Below are positions 7,871-16,911 of a stretch of 64,000 nucleotides of DNA, in pieces. A model generated the notes under the pieces. That model saw only the letters and a program-made list of their open reading frames with translations, made no database searches and was not told the DNA's origin. Position 1 is the first letter of the stretch. The number at the start of each line of letters is the position of its first letter. The stretch is from the NCBI GenBank assembly GCA_016868315.1, contig VGHE01000001.1, positions 310,001 through 374,000 of the forward strand, written 5' to 3'. Position numbers and translations under genes: made by a program. This stretch comes from Betaproteobacteria bacterium (GTDB lineage Bacteria; Bdellovibrionota_B; Oligoflexia; Silvanigrellales; Silvanigrellaceae).

Positions 7871-8725
7871 TTACTTAAAGATGGTGTCGAATACGCCGCG
7901 CTTGTTCCAGGTTTCAAAAACCTGCCCGCCGGGGAGAAAATCGACACTCGGGGAATCGTTGTCGATAAGCCCGGAGATCCATTCGGTAGAGAAGAGTTCA
8001 ACTGCCTGAGCATTGTGCTGGTGAGAAAGTCCACAGTACAAGTAGCAGAGCGTGTCCGAGCTTTTGCCTTCGAAATCGCAGTGGCTTGCTGATTTGAGGC
8101 GGAAGCCTTGCGTTTCGAAAAGTCCGGATTCAAGCAGAGGGTAAATGCGCCCGTCAGCATTGCAGCGGCTCGGTTTGGCCAAAATTGTGAAGTACGGGAC
8201 GTCGAGACGTGGGCCAAGCTGTTGCTCGGGATTTTCGCCAATCACCGGGTCGAGCAACAAGACACCGCGCAATTTCAGATGCTCAGTTTGAAGAAGCCCA
8301 GCGACTCGACTCAAAAACCGAGCACCTGCAGAGAAACCTGCCAACAGGAGTTTCTGGGGGAGCGGGTTGCCCTGCGGGTCGACCGTCTTTTTCGCTATGG
8401 CGCGTGCAAAAATCTCTGGAAAGAGTGGGTTGAAAAAATGTTCGTCGGTGAGATCGGGAAGCAGAACTTCGATGTTGCGCAGGGTGAGTGAGCGAGCCAG
8501 TGCCATCATATTGATGGCATGGCGCATCATTCCATGTTGAATAATAACCAGCGCCCGCGGTGCACTCGCGTTCTTTTGTGGCATGAGCCAGGTCAGTTGG
8601 AGTTTGGTTCCATCTTCAAGTGGGAGAGTGTCACTCAGTTTGGAACCGGCAAATGCCTGCGCAGGGCGATATTCGGGCAAAAGAGTCAGCAGAGCCAGCA
8701 GCGACAACTTCAACATCAATTTCAT
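7871..8725 (-). CDS. Exported alpha/beta hydrolase
   Basis: Predicted secreted or periplasmic alpha/beta-hydrolase of 284 aa. The catalytic triad can be placed: nucleophile in GFSAG (LLLAGFSAGARFLSR), acid in LLLDPVIGE, and histidine in SASHCDFEG near the C-terminus. The oxyanion-hole region is probably IIQHGMM. An in-frame ATG exists 32 codons upstream, but ATG 8725 is chosen because GAGGGA precedes it by a few bases and the protein then begins with a clean signal peptide (MKLMLKLSLLALLTLL) ending near AQAFAG. The substrate is unknown; it is likely an esterase or lipase. Confidence 0.72.
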   Translation of the reverse strand: MKLMLKLSLLALLTLLPEYRPAQAFAGSKLSDTLPLEDGTKLQLTWLMPQKNASAPRALVIIQHGMMRHAINMMALARSLTLRNIEVLLPDLTDEHFFNPLFPEIFARAIAKKTVDPQGNPLPQKLLLAGFSAGARFLSRVAGLLQTEHLKLRGVLLLDPVIGENPEQQLGPRLDVPYFTILAKPSRCNADGRIYPLLESGLFETQGFRLKSASHCDFEGKSSDTLCYLYCGLSHQHNAQAVELFSTEWISGLIDNDSPSVDFLPGGQVFETWNKRGVFDTIFK

Positions 8726-8857
8726 GCGTCCCTCTTCAGGCACTCTCTGACACGGTTCGAAACGTTCCTTTTGATGAAAAGGCGAAAATGGCAAAAAGTC
8801 AAAGCATAGCCCGAAAATCAAGGCTTTTCTGAGGAAAGTTTATGCATGTTGCGCGAG

Positions 8858-10120
8858 TTACTTGCTCCACAAAGTCTTGAGCCGCTCTTTAAGGCGCCGT
8901 TCTATTCCTTCATCCGACGGAATGTAGGCTGCACCCATCCGTTGGCGGAGAGCTTCCACTTGAGGCGGAAGATACTGTTCGCGCACAAAGCTTCCAGGGT
9001 AGCTATGCGGGTAGCGGTACTTTTCGTGTCCCTTGAGAACCAGTTGCTCAGGCGGGGCAACCTGTGCGCTGTTCTCCGACTTCTCTTTCCACCAGTGATC
9101 CACTGATTCCAGTGCTACGAGCAGCCGGTTGCTTTTCACAGTCGATGACAAGTAGCAGATGGCCTGAGCCAAGGCATAACGACCTTCGGGCATCCCCACT
9201 TTTTCAAAAGCTTCGAAACAATCGAGGGCAACACGCAGTGCGGTTGGGTCGGCATTGCCCACATCCTCACTGGCAAAAATGATGCAGCGTCGTAGCAAAA
9301 AAAGCGGATCTTCACCCGAGGTGAGCGCCGCATGCGCATAAAAAAGTGCCGCATCGGGGTCGGAGCCACGCATGCTTTTGATCATGGCACTGGCAAAATC
9401 GTAATGGGATTTCGAAGTCCATGCGCGCAGCTGTCCTGCGACGAGGTCTCTCTCAGCTTCAGCGTCATGAGCATTGACGAGGCTCTCGAGCAGATTGAGT
9501 CCGAGTCGAACATCGCCATCGCAGCGTTTGGCGATACAAGGAATCCACTCTGTGTTGATGCGTTCGATTTTGTTGGCATCCTGGTTTGCGCAAGAGGGCA
9601 ACGTGCTCAGGTATTCCTGAAAACTCTTTCTAAAAAGAGCCTCTAGCTCCTCAGGCTTGGGTGGGTGCACCCGAACCGTTCGAATGCGACTCAGTAAAGC
9701 CGGACTCAGCACGCCCGCAGGGTTTTCAGTGGTTGCAGCAAGAAGCCATGCAGAGCCGGATTCGAGCGGCGGCAGAAGAACATCTTGCTGTGGTCGGGTG
9801 AGACGATGAATTTCATCGATGAAAAGCAAGCCTCCCCCGTGAAGGGAGTCGATAGCTTTTTTGATTTCGCTCATACCGTCGCGCACAGCTGAAAGTTGCC
9901 GAAAGGGAACTCCCGTTTGGGACTCAGCCAGCAAAAGTGCAAGGGTGGTTTTACCGCAGCCAGGTGGTCCCCAGAAAACAAGGTGAGCGCGTCGACCGTC
10001 TTTCCATGCCTTTAAGTCGTAATCCCAAAGGCGCCGCGCATGACCTAAAAGTGAGGATTGCAGAGTTTGGAGTGAGGGGCGAAGAGAGTCGGCCCATGGC
10101 CTGCTGTGCAGCTCCAACAC
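8858..10120 (-). CDS. rarA: Replication-associated recombination protein A (RarA/MgsA AAA+ ATPase)
   Basis: AAA+ ATPase related to clamp loaders, acting at stalled replication forks. Walker A is GPPGCGKT (about residues 51-58), Walker B is LLFIDEIHR, sensor 1 is ATTEN and the arginine finger region is LLSRIRTV. The C-terminal half carries the MgsA/RarA tetramerisation domain, including SMRGSDPDAALFYAHA and the RYPHSYPG...YLP tail typical of the family. The N-terminus is less conserved than usual: a short SLLGHARRLWD segment replaces the canonical 'FVGQEHLL' segment. Length (420 aa) fits the family. It appears to be monocistronic. Confidence 0.9.
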   Translation of the reverse strand: MLELHSRPWADSLRPSLQTLQSSLLGHARRLWDYDLKAWKDGRRAHLVFWGPPGCGKTTLALLLAESQTGVPFRQLSAVRDGMSEIKKAIDSLHGGGLLFIDEIHRLTRPQQDVLLPPLESGSAWLLAATTENPAGVLSPALLSRIRTVRVHPPKPEELEALFRKSFQEYLSTLPSCANQDANKIERINTEWIPCIAKRCDGDVRLGLNLLESLVNAHDAEAERDLVAGQLRAWTSKSHYDFASAMIKSMRGSDPDAALFYAHAALTSGEDPLFLLRRCIIFASEDVGNADPTALRVALDCFEAFEKVGMPEGRYALAQAICYLSSTVKSNRLLVALESVDHWWKEKSENSAQVAPPEQLVLKGHEKYRYPHSYPGSFVREQYLPPQVEALRQRMGAAYIPSDEGIERRLKERLKTLWSK

Positions 10121-10201
10121 GCATCATCCCCTTCACTTATCTTCAACACTAAAATCATTTGACTTGGAATGCCACGACTCTGAAGGGGCTGCAAGGCGAC
10201 C

Positions 10202-10257
10202 GATGCCGTGACGAAAGGGACGAGCTGATGCCGTGACGAAAGGGACGAGCTGATGCC
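10202..10257. repeat. 25-bp tandem repeat, 2.2 copies
   Basis: A 25-bp unit beginning GATGCCGTGACGAAAGGG and ending ACGAGCT occurs twice without mismatch (10202-10226 and 10227-10251), followed by six bases of a third copy. It lies in the divergent space between rarA and the next + strand gene. The unit has no internal inverted repeat of note. Confidence 0.95.
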
Positions 10258-10384
10258 TTGTGATGAGGCGAAATGATGCAATAAGGATATTAAATCTTAC
10301 ACGTTAGTAAGGTTCTGGATTTGCAATTCCAGAGTTTAGGAAAAACGAACATAATCTTCCTTCTGGAATTCGGGAGGAAGTGTG

Positions 10385-10693
10385 GTGACTGCCCCACAAG
10401 ATCGGAGTCAGAGTGAACGGATTTTCAAGTTGAGAGTCCGGGAAGATGCCGAGGCGCTGAGTTCCGATGCTCAGTTAAACGCGATGACTGTTGGAGAGCT
10501 CTGGCAGGGCAAAGGGCGTGTGCCGGTCTCGGGCGTTCTGAGTTACCGAGGCCGTGTTGATGGCGTAATCACATTTTTTGTCGATCAGTTTATGAGCGAT
10601 GAGATTTTTCAGCCGGGCGACAGCTTGGTGCTCGCAGGGCAAGACGACGCAACTGCGCCGATTCTCTTAGCGCGGAAGAAGGGGTCAGCGTGA
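10385..10693 (+). CDS. Small conserved-looking protein of unknown function
   Basis: Not recognised; 102 aa, acidic and soluble, with no signal or membrane segment. GTG codons at 10382 and 10385 are both possible; GGAGG at 10373-10377 gives 7 nt to 10385 but only 4 nt to 10382, so the later one is chosen. The C-terminal half (FFVDQFMSDEIFQPGDSLVL) looks like a small beta domain. Its 3' end overlaps the convergent XRE regulator by 9 bp. Confidence 0.55.
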   Translation: MTAPQDRSQSERIFKLRVREDAEALSSDAQLNAMTVGELWQGKGRVPVSGVLSYRGRVDGVITFFVDQFMSDEIFQPGDSLVLAGQDDATAPILLARKKGSA

Positions 10694-10987
10694 TTTCAGT
10701 GAGTGTCCTGCCAAATCCAAAAGACGCTGAGCTTCCATAATGAGAGCCTCAGGTGAGTTGTCTTCAGCACGTTTGGATTTTTGTGGCGACATCAGATCCG
10801 AGGGCGAAGTTCGCAGAGCTTTTGCGATTTCCTCTAGTACGTCTAACGACAAGTTTTGAGGCTCGGTTTCGAGGCGGGATAGATAGCGGATGGAAATACC
10901 CGCTCTGCGCGCCAATTCTGCCTGGGTCAGACCCATTTGCAGTCGGGTGGTTTTGATTTGCTTGGCTACAACATGTTTAAGCGCCAT
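10685..10987 (-). CDS. XRE-family helix-turn-helix transcriptional regulator
   Basis: DNA-binding protein with one Cro/C1-type HTH at about residues 9-63: the helix pair is LTQAELARRAGIS followed by IRYLSRLE, then the typical DVLEEIAKALRTSPSDLM. A short charged tail follows, with no sensor domain, so it probably works as a small repressor. An in-frame ATG 12 codons upstream (11023) is an alternative start; 10987 is preferred because GGAG lies about 10 nt before it. An inverted repeat in the upstream region (11061-11087) is a possible operator. Confidence 0.85.
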   Translation of the reverse strand: MALKHVVAKQIKTTRLQMGLTQAELARRAGISIRYLSRLETEPQNLSLDVLEEIAKALRTSPSDLMSPQKSKRAEDNSPEALIMEAQRLLDLAGHSLKSR

Positions 10988-11307
10988 CGGCGATTTGCTC
11001 CACAGCGAAAGACTCAATTTCATTGCGAGGGTACGCGAGAATCCCCAGGGGGAAAAGAGAACTATCGTGAATTAACTGCATGATAGTGCTGAGAATTTGG
11101 AAAGATTCGCGTCCTGTATAGAAAACTTTTTTTCAAAAAAACGTTTTTATTTGACACTTTGCGGTCATCATTGGCTTTGAGTTTGGAATGTACACGCACG
11201 GGCGTGCGCACTCGGAAGCTAAAAAACCCATTTTGTTATTTTTTTAAGCAAATAACAGCACCCCAGGCATAGCCGCCTGAAGTCGCTGCACCTTTAAAGA
11301 CTGTTGT
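10988..11307. promoter_or_regulatory. Gene-free stretch with several inverted repeats
   Basis: 320 bp without a credible gene, upstream of the XRE regulator and downstream of the transglutaminase-like gene. It holds four inverted repeats: TCCCC-AG-GGGGA (11042-11053); ACTATC/GATAGT with 15 bp between (11061-11087); CGCACG-GG-CGTGCG (11195-11208); and TGTTATTT/AAATAACA with an 8-nt loop (11234-11257). The second has half-sites 21 bp apart, which suits a dimeric HTH repressor. The last, just past the stop at 11308, may end that transcript, although no T-run follows on the minus strand. Confidence 0.5.
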
Positions 11308-13203
11308 TCACCGCTCTTCGAAAATTAACATCACGCCAGACAGACAAACGCGGATGCGGTTTTGAAGCTCGGTGAAATCTCTCGACTTGAGTTCTGCGTT
11401 GGAAATGTAGCGCTCTTTCCTTTTAACAATGGTCTTGCTGATGATCTTGCCATCCGCAGAGGAGAAAATTCTCTCGGCGTCCATCCATGGCGATTTAACC
11501 TGGCAATTCTCGGGTAGCTTACCTACCAGCTTGCGCAAGGGGATAATGCGGGTGGTGCTCACTGTTTCAGGAAAACCCAAATGTACTCCAAGCACCATAT
11601 GCTTTGGCTTTATGGTCAGGATATCCTCCAATTCCATTGAAATCCCAACGCCGATTCCAGCGGTGGTTTTCAGTGGCACATCATGTACTTTCTTCAACGC
11701 TGTGAAACTCACTGGCCGCACCACGGTGTCGGAAACCTCGGGAACAACCATCTTACTCTCGAGCACTTTTCTTCCAACCGATGCAAGGTTCTCAAAGAAT
11801 TCGCGGCGCTCAGTTGCGGTTTTGTTCCTAAGCCGGCGCGCAAGATTTGCCGACGCCTGCGCTGAACTGCTGAAAGAAAACTTGTATTTGACGTGTTCCG
11901 ACTCAATTTCGAGATACTCCATCACAAGCTCAAAGGTGGAGTCAGCGGCGTCAATTTTTGGAATAGTTTCAAATGCGCTAAAGGCTTGGGTCACCACAAG
12001 AGCTTTGTTGCCGGCAAGATCCGTGCGTTTACCACTCGAAAAAGCAAGCGCGTTGGTTGGGTCGAGCCAGTACACATGGCCATGGCGATCTTCCGCCCGG
12101 ACAATCATGTGGTTAAAGTACGCTGTGGTCGCGAGAATCATGGGAGAGTTGTCGGGGCGTCCGCGCCAAACTATCGCCAGATCTGCTTTGTAACCCAGGC
12201 GGCGAATCAGAACTGCAAGGAGTAGTGATAAATCCTTGCAATCGCCAAAGCGTGTGTTGGCTATTTCAGTCAATGAGCGCGGGAAAAGTGAATTTTCGCC
12301 GTTGCGCCAGTCGCCCATGTAGCGAAGAGAGGATGAGATTGCCGTGTGCAGAGAATCCATCTGAGCAACGAATTCTGTGTCCTTGGTTGGCTGTTCCAGC
12401 ATGGGTAAGAATGTCTCGGGCAATTTCTCCGCAAGAGCATTCTGATATCTCGGTGTGAGGTAGTTCATCAGAGCATCCCAGTCTTTGTGAGTGCCTATTT
12501 GTAGCGTCGGAGATGCGGGGTTCTGACTCCACTCGCTGAAATCCGGGTGTTCATTTGTTGATTCAAAATATGCATCCTGGTTTAGCGTCGCAGTAAGTGT
12601 ATGCAGAGAGCCTCGCTTGCTTGTATTGACCGTGAGATATCCCTCTGGACCTGAGATAACCTGATGCAGTGGAAGTTCACTTTCGATGCGTAGAAATTGT
12701 CCTTTGAGGGCTGCAATACCGCCCAAGACATATTCACTGAAATAGAATCCTGGTAAGCGTGGATTGAATTCGATCGCTTCAATTTCATATTCAATGATGC
12801 TGCCCACCTGGACGTCGGGAAAGGCAACAATGATTCGATTCTCCGAAGAAAAGCCGGTGAGTTCAGAGCTCATGGGTTTGTCTTCGATCAGTTTTTTGGG
12901 AACCAGCTTTCTTTTACCATTGGTGACTACCGCAGCACTCACGATGCGCTGGCGTGTTCTTCGACTGTCGTATTCGAAGTCCATGGTCGCAAAGCTCTGA
13001 ATTGCGGATTGCTTGAGGATTTTGAGAGCTGTTTTGCGCAGCACTGTGTTGGATGCATCTTTTTTGATTTTAATGATGTGCTCCGATCGCAATCGAAGAA
13101 CATCTGCTTCCTCGAAGGCTTTCCAACGTGCCCAAGCGGGCTGAGCAAGCGAGGCGGCGATAAGCAATGCAACGAGCAGGAGAGTCTCGATAACTTTAAC
13201 CAT
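11308..13203 (-). CDS. Exported DUF3857 / transglutaminase-like protein
   Basis: Large exported protein (631 aa) with a signal peptide (VKVIETLLLVALLIAASLA, cleavage near AWA), a DUF3857 beta domain over about residues 40-230, and a transglutaminase-like core. The cysteine-protease triad is visible: Cys in RFGDCKDLSLLL, His in YFNHMIVRAE and Asp in YWLDPTN. Proteins of this architecture are common, but their substrate is unknown. The start at 13203 is set by GGAGG 9 nt upstream; an ATG 24 codons earlier would hide the signal peptide. Confidence 0.82.
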   Translation of the reverse strand: MVKVIETLLLVALLIAASLAQPAWARWKAFEEADVLRLRSEHIIKIKKDASNTVLRKTALKILKQSAIQSFATMDFEYDSRRTRQRIVSAAVVTNGKRKLVPKKLIEDKPMSSELTGFSSENRIIVAFPDVQVGSIIEYEIEAIEFNPRLPGFYFSEYVLGGIAALKGQFLRIESELPLHQVISGPEGYLTVNTSKRGSLHTLTATLNQDAYFESTNEHPDFSEWSQNPASPTLQIGTHKDWDALMNYLTPRYQNALAEKLPETFLPMLEQPTKDTEFVAQMDSLHTAISSSLRYMGDWRNGENSLFPRSLTEIANTRFGDCKDLSLLLAVLIRRLGYKADLAIVWRGRPDNSPMILATTAYFNHMIVRAEDRHGHVYWLDPTNALAFSSGKRTDLAGNKALVVTQAFSAFETIPKIDAADSTFELVMEYLEIESEHVKYKFSFSSSAQASANLARRLRNKTATERREFFENLASVGRKVLESKMVVPEVSDTVVRPVSFTALKKVHDVPLKTTAGIGVGISMELEDILTIKPKHMVLGVHLGFPETVSTTRIIPLRKLVGKLPENCQVKSPWMDAERIFSSADGKIISKTIVKRKERYISNAELKSRDFTELQNRIRVCLSGVMLIFEER

Positions 13204-13358
13204 GGTCTGAATCCTCCAAAGATTTCGATTCAGATCGCTACAATGCGCGACGAGGTATGACGTACTCGAGAACAAGAGCTCTCAATTGATTGTCCTTCTA
13301 TTAAATCCTGTATTTATCCAGATTATCTTGGATTTGTTAGCTAAATAGACGCTCTGAG

Positions 13359-13916
13359 CTAAAGGGCATTGAGCATATCGATGAGGTTCTGCCTCTCGGC
13401 TGCGCTCAGTGTCTTGCCGCGTGGCATGTTGCTGCTCTGAATCCGGCTCACGCTGCTCGAGCGGCGGCTGATGACCGCCGCTTTATTACCCACCCAGTCG
13501 CTGTGACAGGCAGCGCAGTGCTGCACCAACTTTTCTGATGCCGCCTTGGGTTCCCAGAGCTCAATATAAACAGGAGGCGGATTAAGTTCGGGATTGATTC
13601 TGTTTTGGGGTGTGGGATTAGCGCTGGGTTCGTTATTGTCTGTGTTGTTACTATTGTCCGTGTTGCTTGTCAGAACTCGACGTTGCCCGGAGTTGCCGCC
13701 CGATGAATTGGTTGTCGAAGACTGTGATTCATTAAACTGAAGTTCGGAGAGTCGGATTCGGCGAACCTCTCTGCCTCCGCCAGCGCAAGTATCACCCTCG
13801 CAATCTGAAGCAGCAACGCGCCGTGGGACGTCGCCCTCCGTGCTGCACGCGAACAACAAAATGAGCAGCATTGGAGTAATGCGCAGGCTCACTGCATGAA
13901 GCAACGATCGTCTCAT
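13359..13916 (-). CDS. Lipoprotein mono-heme cytochrome c
   Basis: Predicted lipoprotein with a lipobox ending LLILLFAC, then about 80 residues of Ser/Asn/Thr-rich linker (including NTDNSNNTDNNEPS), then a small C-terminal cytochrome domain. The heme site is HCAACHSDW (CxxCH), and a candidate distal Met is in SNMPRGK about 35 residues later, followed by the usual terminal helix (LSAAERQNLIDMLNAL). It is probably an outer- or inner-membrane-tethered electron carrier matured by the Ccm system seen at the window start. Partner oxidoreductases are not adjacent. Confidence 0.85.
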   Translation of the reverse strand: MRRSLLHAVSLRITPMLLILLFACSTEGDVPRRVAASDCEGDTCAGGGREVRRIRLSELQFNESQSSTTNSSGGNSGQRRVLTSNTDNSNNTDNNEPSANPTPQNRINPELNPPPVYIELWEPKAASEKLVQHCAACHSDWVGNKAAVISRRSSSVSRIQSSNMPRGKTLSAAERQNLIDMLNAL

Positions 13917-14077
13917 TTTCGCCTCGCCTTATTCAGCTATCGGAGGAAATTGAGTGTCGCTTAAGTGGTACCAGTTATGTATTAATAACTCTAATTATTT
14001 CGCATTGTTGCTCTGTTTTTTGAGGTGAGGTATAGTCTTATAGTGCACTCGGTTTGTGTTTTTAAAAAGGTATTCGA

Positions 14078-14929
14078 ATGATTCCAGTTTATTATAACCC
14101 AATGCAGTCAGTGCGCGAGAACGACTCTTTCAGCCCATCGGCGGGAAAGCCGGAACAGGTTGTTGCTGCTTGGAGAGAACTGGCTCTGCCTTTGATTTTT
14201 CCCTCCTTCGCGCCTGCCACTCGCGATCAAATCAAGTGGGCGCATGAGTCGTCCTATGTTGATGCTGTGCTAGACGGAAGAGTCAATAATGGTTTTGGCA
14301 ATCGAAGTCCTGCAATTGCGCAGGCTCTTCCTTGGGTTTGTGGTTCGATGTTGGCGGCGGCTCTTTGTGCTTACGAGCGCAAGATGATGACTTTCAGCCC
14401 GACTTCCGGTGCACATCATGCTGGCTATGGATTTGGTGGTGGATTTTGCACATTCAATTCGCTCATGATTGCTGGCCTGGGCGTGCACAAGGCAGGTGCT
14501 GCTCGGGTTGGTATCGTAGACTGTGACATGCATCACGGTAACGGGACAGAAAATATTATCCGTGAGTTGGGGGTTTATTTTGTTCAGCACCACTCCTTTG
14601 CACATTCGGGTGCACATCCGCAGCAATCTGATGATGAATTCATTTCCGAATTCACACAGGCTCTGATGCTTTTCAGAGGGTGTGATCTTGTTATTTACAA
14701 TGCTGGCGCCGATCCGCATGTTGACGATCCGCTCGGCGGAATTCTCACGACGGAACAAATGCGCATGCGTGACTTTTTATTTTTTCTCCACATGAAGGAA
14801 TTTAGGATTCCCGTGGTGACAGCCTTGGCTGGGGGTTATCAGCGTGACTCTCAGGGTAGTATTGACCCGGTTTTGAAGTTACACAACAACACAATCCTCG
14901 AATGCTGGCGTGTTATTTCTGAGTACTGA
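14078..14929 (+). CDS. Histone deacetylase family protein (acetylpolyamine/AcuC-like)
   Basis: Zinc hydrolase of the arginase/deacetylase fold, 283 aa. Key motifs are SGAHHAGYGFGGGFCTFN (tandem catalytic histidines), VDCDMHHGNGT (Asp and His zinc ligands), the NAGADPHVDDPLGG block with the third ligand, and GGYQRD with the transition-state tyrosine. Bacterial members deacetylate acetylpolyamines, acetoin-pathway enzymes or other small acetyl amides; which applies here cannot be told. AAAAAGG lies 7 nt before the ATG. No acetoin or polyamine genes flank it, so it appears to stand alone. Confidence 0.87.
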   Translation: MIPVYYNPMQSVRENDSFSPSAGKPEQVVAAWRELALPLIFPSFAPATRDQIKWAHESSYVDAVLDGRVNNGFGNRSPAIAQALPWVCGSMLAAALCAYERKMMTFSPTSGAHHAGYGFGGGFCTFNSLMIAGLGVHKAGAARVGIVDCDMHHGNGTENIIRELGVYFVQHHSFAHSGAHPQQSDDEFISEFTQALMLFRGCDLVIYNAGADPHVDDPLGGILTTEQMRMRDFLFFLHMKEFRIPVVTALAGGYQRDSQGSIDPVLKLHNNTILECWRVISEY

Positions 14930-15126
14930 AATCTTGCCGTCTATCTGTTGGAAAGGGCTCGTGCCTCGGGGAAGATTTAATGGGCAGATTTTTTATTCAT
15001 TTTCTAATTATAAAAACATTTAACACAATATAACTGGATATTTGCATTAATTTATAATGGGCAAATTTAAATGACCGATAAGATATTATCGTTGGAATTG
15101 TAACATCTCTTTGGAGACTCGTAACC

Positions 15127-16380
15127 ATGAACTCACAGAAAGCAGCAATCTCGCTCCTTTTTATTCTCGCTGCAACGGCCTGCGAGATCTCGCCGAACAA
15201 AATTAGTCCTGTGGGAGTGAACCCCTCGAGCTCAGATGCAGAAAAAGAAGATTTGCGTTCTCGTGGGACACCTTCCACACAACCCACTACTCTCCGCGCT
15301 GCGACTCTCCGTGAGATTCTGAGTGCAGCAGAGAAGGCAGCTCCAAGCCTGGTTGATGCGACAGGCGCTGCAGCTGATAAGGCTCCGGGGTTGATTGTGG
15401 GCGTGGTCACAGAAGCCGGGAGTCAGGTGATTGGATTTGGCACGACCCGCGTGGAGGGCGGTCACAAGCCCAATGGTGAGACCTATTTCGGCATTGGTTC
15501 AGTGACCAAAGTCTTTACCGGGCTAGTGCTTGCTGAGGCTGTAAGCAAGGGAGGAGTGACTCTCGAAGACAGCGCCAATAAGTATTTGCCGAGCGACATT
15601 GCTCTTCCTGTGAATGCAATTACGTTGCGACAACTTGCAACTCACACCTCCGGTCTTCCAAATTATCCAGCCAACCTGAAAGATTTTCGTGATAACGATA
15701 ATGATGGTGTACCTGATTCTGATGCAAGCAGCCCTGGTCGCAATTACTGGCAAGAGAACTTGAGCAGCTGGTTGCAAAAAAAACCGAGCTTGAAGTTCAA
15801 GCCTGGGCAAAGCACGCTTTATTCAAACCTCGGCAGCGGTATGCTGAGCCTGGTGCTGCAAGCAAAGATGAATCATTCAAGCTTCGACGTCATGATGAGC
15901 GAGCACATCACCAAGCCTCTGGGCATGAAGCGGACTCAAGCAAACACTCCGGAGATGCAGGGCGAGAATCTCGACAATAAAGCTCAGGGGTACGCTGCCG
16001 GTGCGGAGCTCATCCCAATGCCATTTGCAGATATGGGTGTGCTCGATGGTGCGGGTGAGCTTGTTAGCACGGCAAACGACATGAATAAATTCATGCAAGG
16101 GCTTGCAGGAATCTCGAAAACACCATTGGCCGATTCCTTCAGCGAAGCGAATCGTTCGCTCTCGACCCAAGGAAAATATGAAATGGCTTATTCCAGCGCG
16201 ATTGAAAAATCTGCGAAGGGAGGAACCTATTATTTAAAGCCAGGGAACACTCCCGGCTACTCGGCAATAATTCTGTGGCGTACGAATCCCAAGGTGGGAA
16301 TCGTAGTTCTCTCCAACCGCGGTGGACTCGATAAGGTTAATGAACTTGGCAAGGAGTTGATTGAGCTGGCTGTGAAGTAA
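15127..16380 (+). CDS. Lipoprotein serine hydrolase, class C beta-lactamase fold
   Basis: Penicillin-binding-protein-like hydrolase (417 aa). The lipobox ends ILAATAC, so it is lipid-anchored in the periplasm or outer membrane. Catalytic motifs are SVTK (SxxK, in GIGSVTKVFTG), YSN (YxN, in LYSNLGSG) and a C-terminal GNTPGYSA in place of KTG/HxG. HTSGLPNYP is the usual structural segment after motif one. The family includes D-Ala carboxypeptidases and esterases as well as beta-lactamases; a role in antibiotic resistance is not implied. The upstream region is AT-rich and carries a CGATAA/TTATCG inverted repeat at 15076-15091. Confidence 0.85.
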   Translation: MNSQKAAISLLFILAATACEISPNKISPVGVNPSSSDAEKEDLRSRGTPSTQPTTLRAATLREILSAAEKAAPSLVDATGAAADKAPGLIVGVVTEAGSQVIGFGTTRVEGGHKPNGETYFGIGSVTKVFTGLVLAEAVSKGGVTLEDSANKYLPSDIALPVNAITLRQLATHTSGLPNYPANLKDFRDNDNDGVPDSDASSPGRNYWQENLSSWLQKKPSLKFKPGQSTLYSNLGSGMLSLVLQAKMNHSSFDVMMSEHITKPLGMKRTQANTPEMQGENLDNKAQGYAAGAELIPMPFADMGVLDGAGELVSTANDMNKFMQGLAGISKTPLADSFSEANRSLSTQGKYEMAYSSAIEKSAKGGTYYLKPGNTPGYSAIILWRTNPKVGIVVLSNRGGLDKVNELGKELIELAVK

Positions 16381-16392
16381 GAGTAGCCCTAT

Positions 16393-16854
16393 TTAACGGG
16401 GTGGCTCACGCAAAATCCGGAAGCCCTCAAGCAGCCACGTGCGCACTTCATCGTTGAAGCAAGCAAAGCCTTCAGGCCCAATGGCCTCAGCCATATTGCC
16501 CAAAACCGTGAGCAGATTGGGGTGCATGATGGGGCTTGCTGTGTCTTCACTCAGGGGCTGTCGCGCCATGCAGCTGAGCTGACCCACAGCATAGATGTGA
16601 TGAATGTTGTTGATGAGCTTGGGGCCCAGAATCTTTTGCATCAGAAGTGGCTCTTTTGAGAGCTCCTGCAGAGCATCCACAATACCGGCCGCAGCCGTTT
16701 GAGCTCCAGGGAGGATGTCTTTCATGTAAGACTCAAGCCTCTCAGGAAAGTCAAAATCGTCATTTTCAAGCTTCCATATTTGATGATAATGCAGATAAAA
16801 TGCACCCAAATTATAGCCAAGCTTGAGTGCCGCAGATGATTGTTGTGCGTTCAT
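16393..16854 (-). CDS. Unknown protein, probably all-helical
   Basis: Not recognised; 153 aa, soluble, without signal or membrane segment. The composition and periodicity suggest a helical protein (YNLGAFYLHYHQIWKLE, then LLMQKILGPKLINNIHHIY). AAGGAG lies 6 nt before the ATG, a strong initiation signal. It follows the next upstream minus-strand gene by 57 bp and is probably cotranscribed with it. Both are divergent from the DUF2201 gene, so the three may form one functional group. Confidence 0.55.
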   Translation of the reverse strand: MNAQQSSAALKLGYNLGAFYLHYHQIWKLENDDFDFPERLESYMKDILPGAQTAAAGIVDALQELSKEPLLMQKILGPKLINNIHHIYAVGQLSCMARQPLSEDTASPIMHPNLLTVLGNMAEAIGPEGFACFNDEVRTWLLEGFRILREPPR

Positions 16855-16911
16855 GGCAAACTCCTTCCACTGTTAAATTGAAAGTTGCGTTCCGAGTTTT
16901 TCTCGACCCTT

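Noticed and set aside
10202-10257. Possible CRISPR array
   Set aside because: The units abut directly with no spacers, only two copies exist and no cas gene is nearby.
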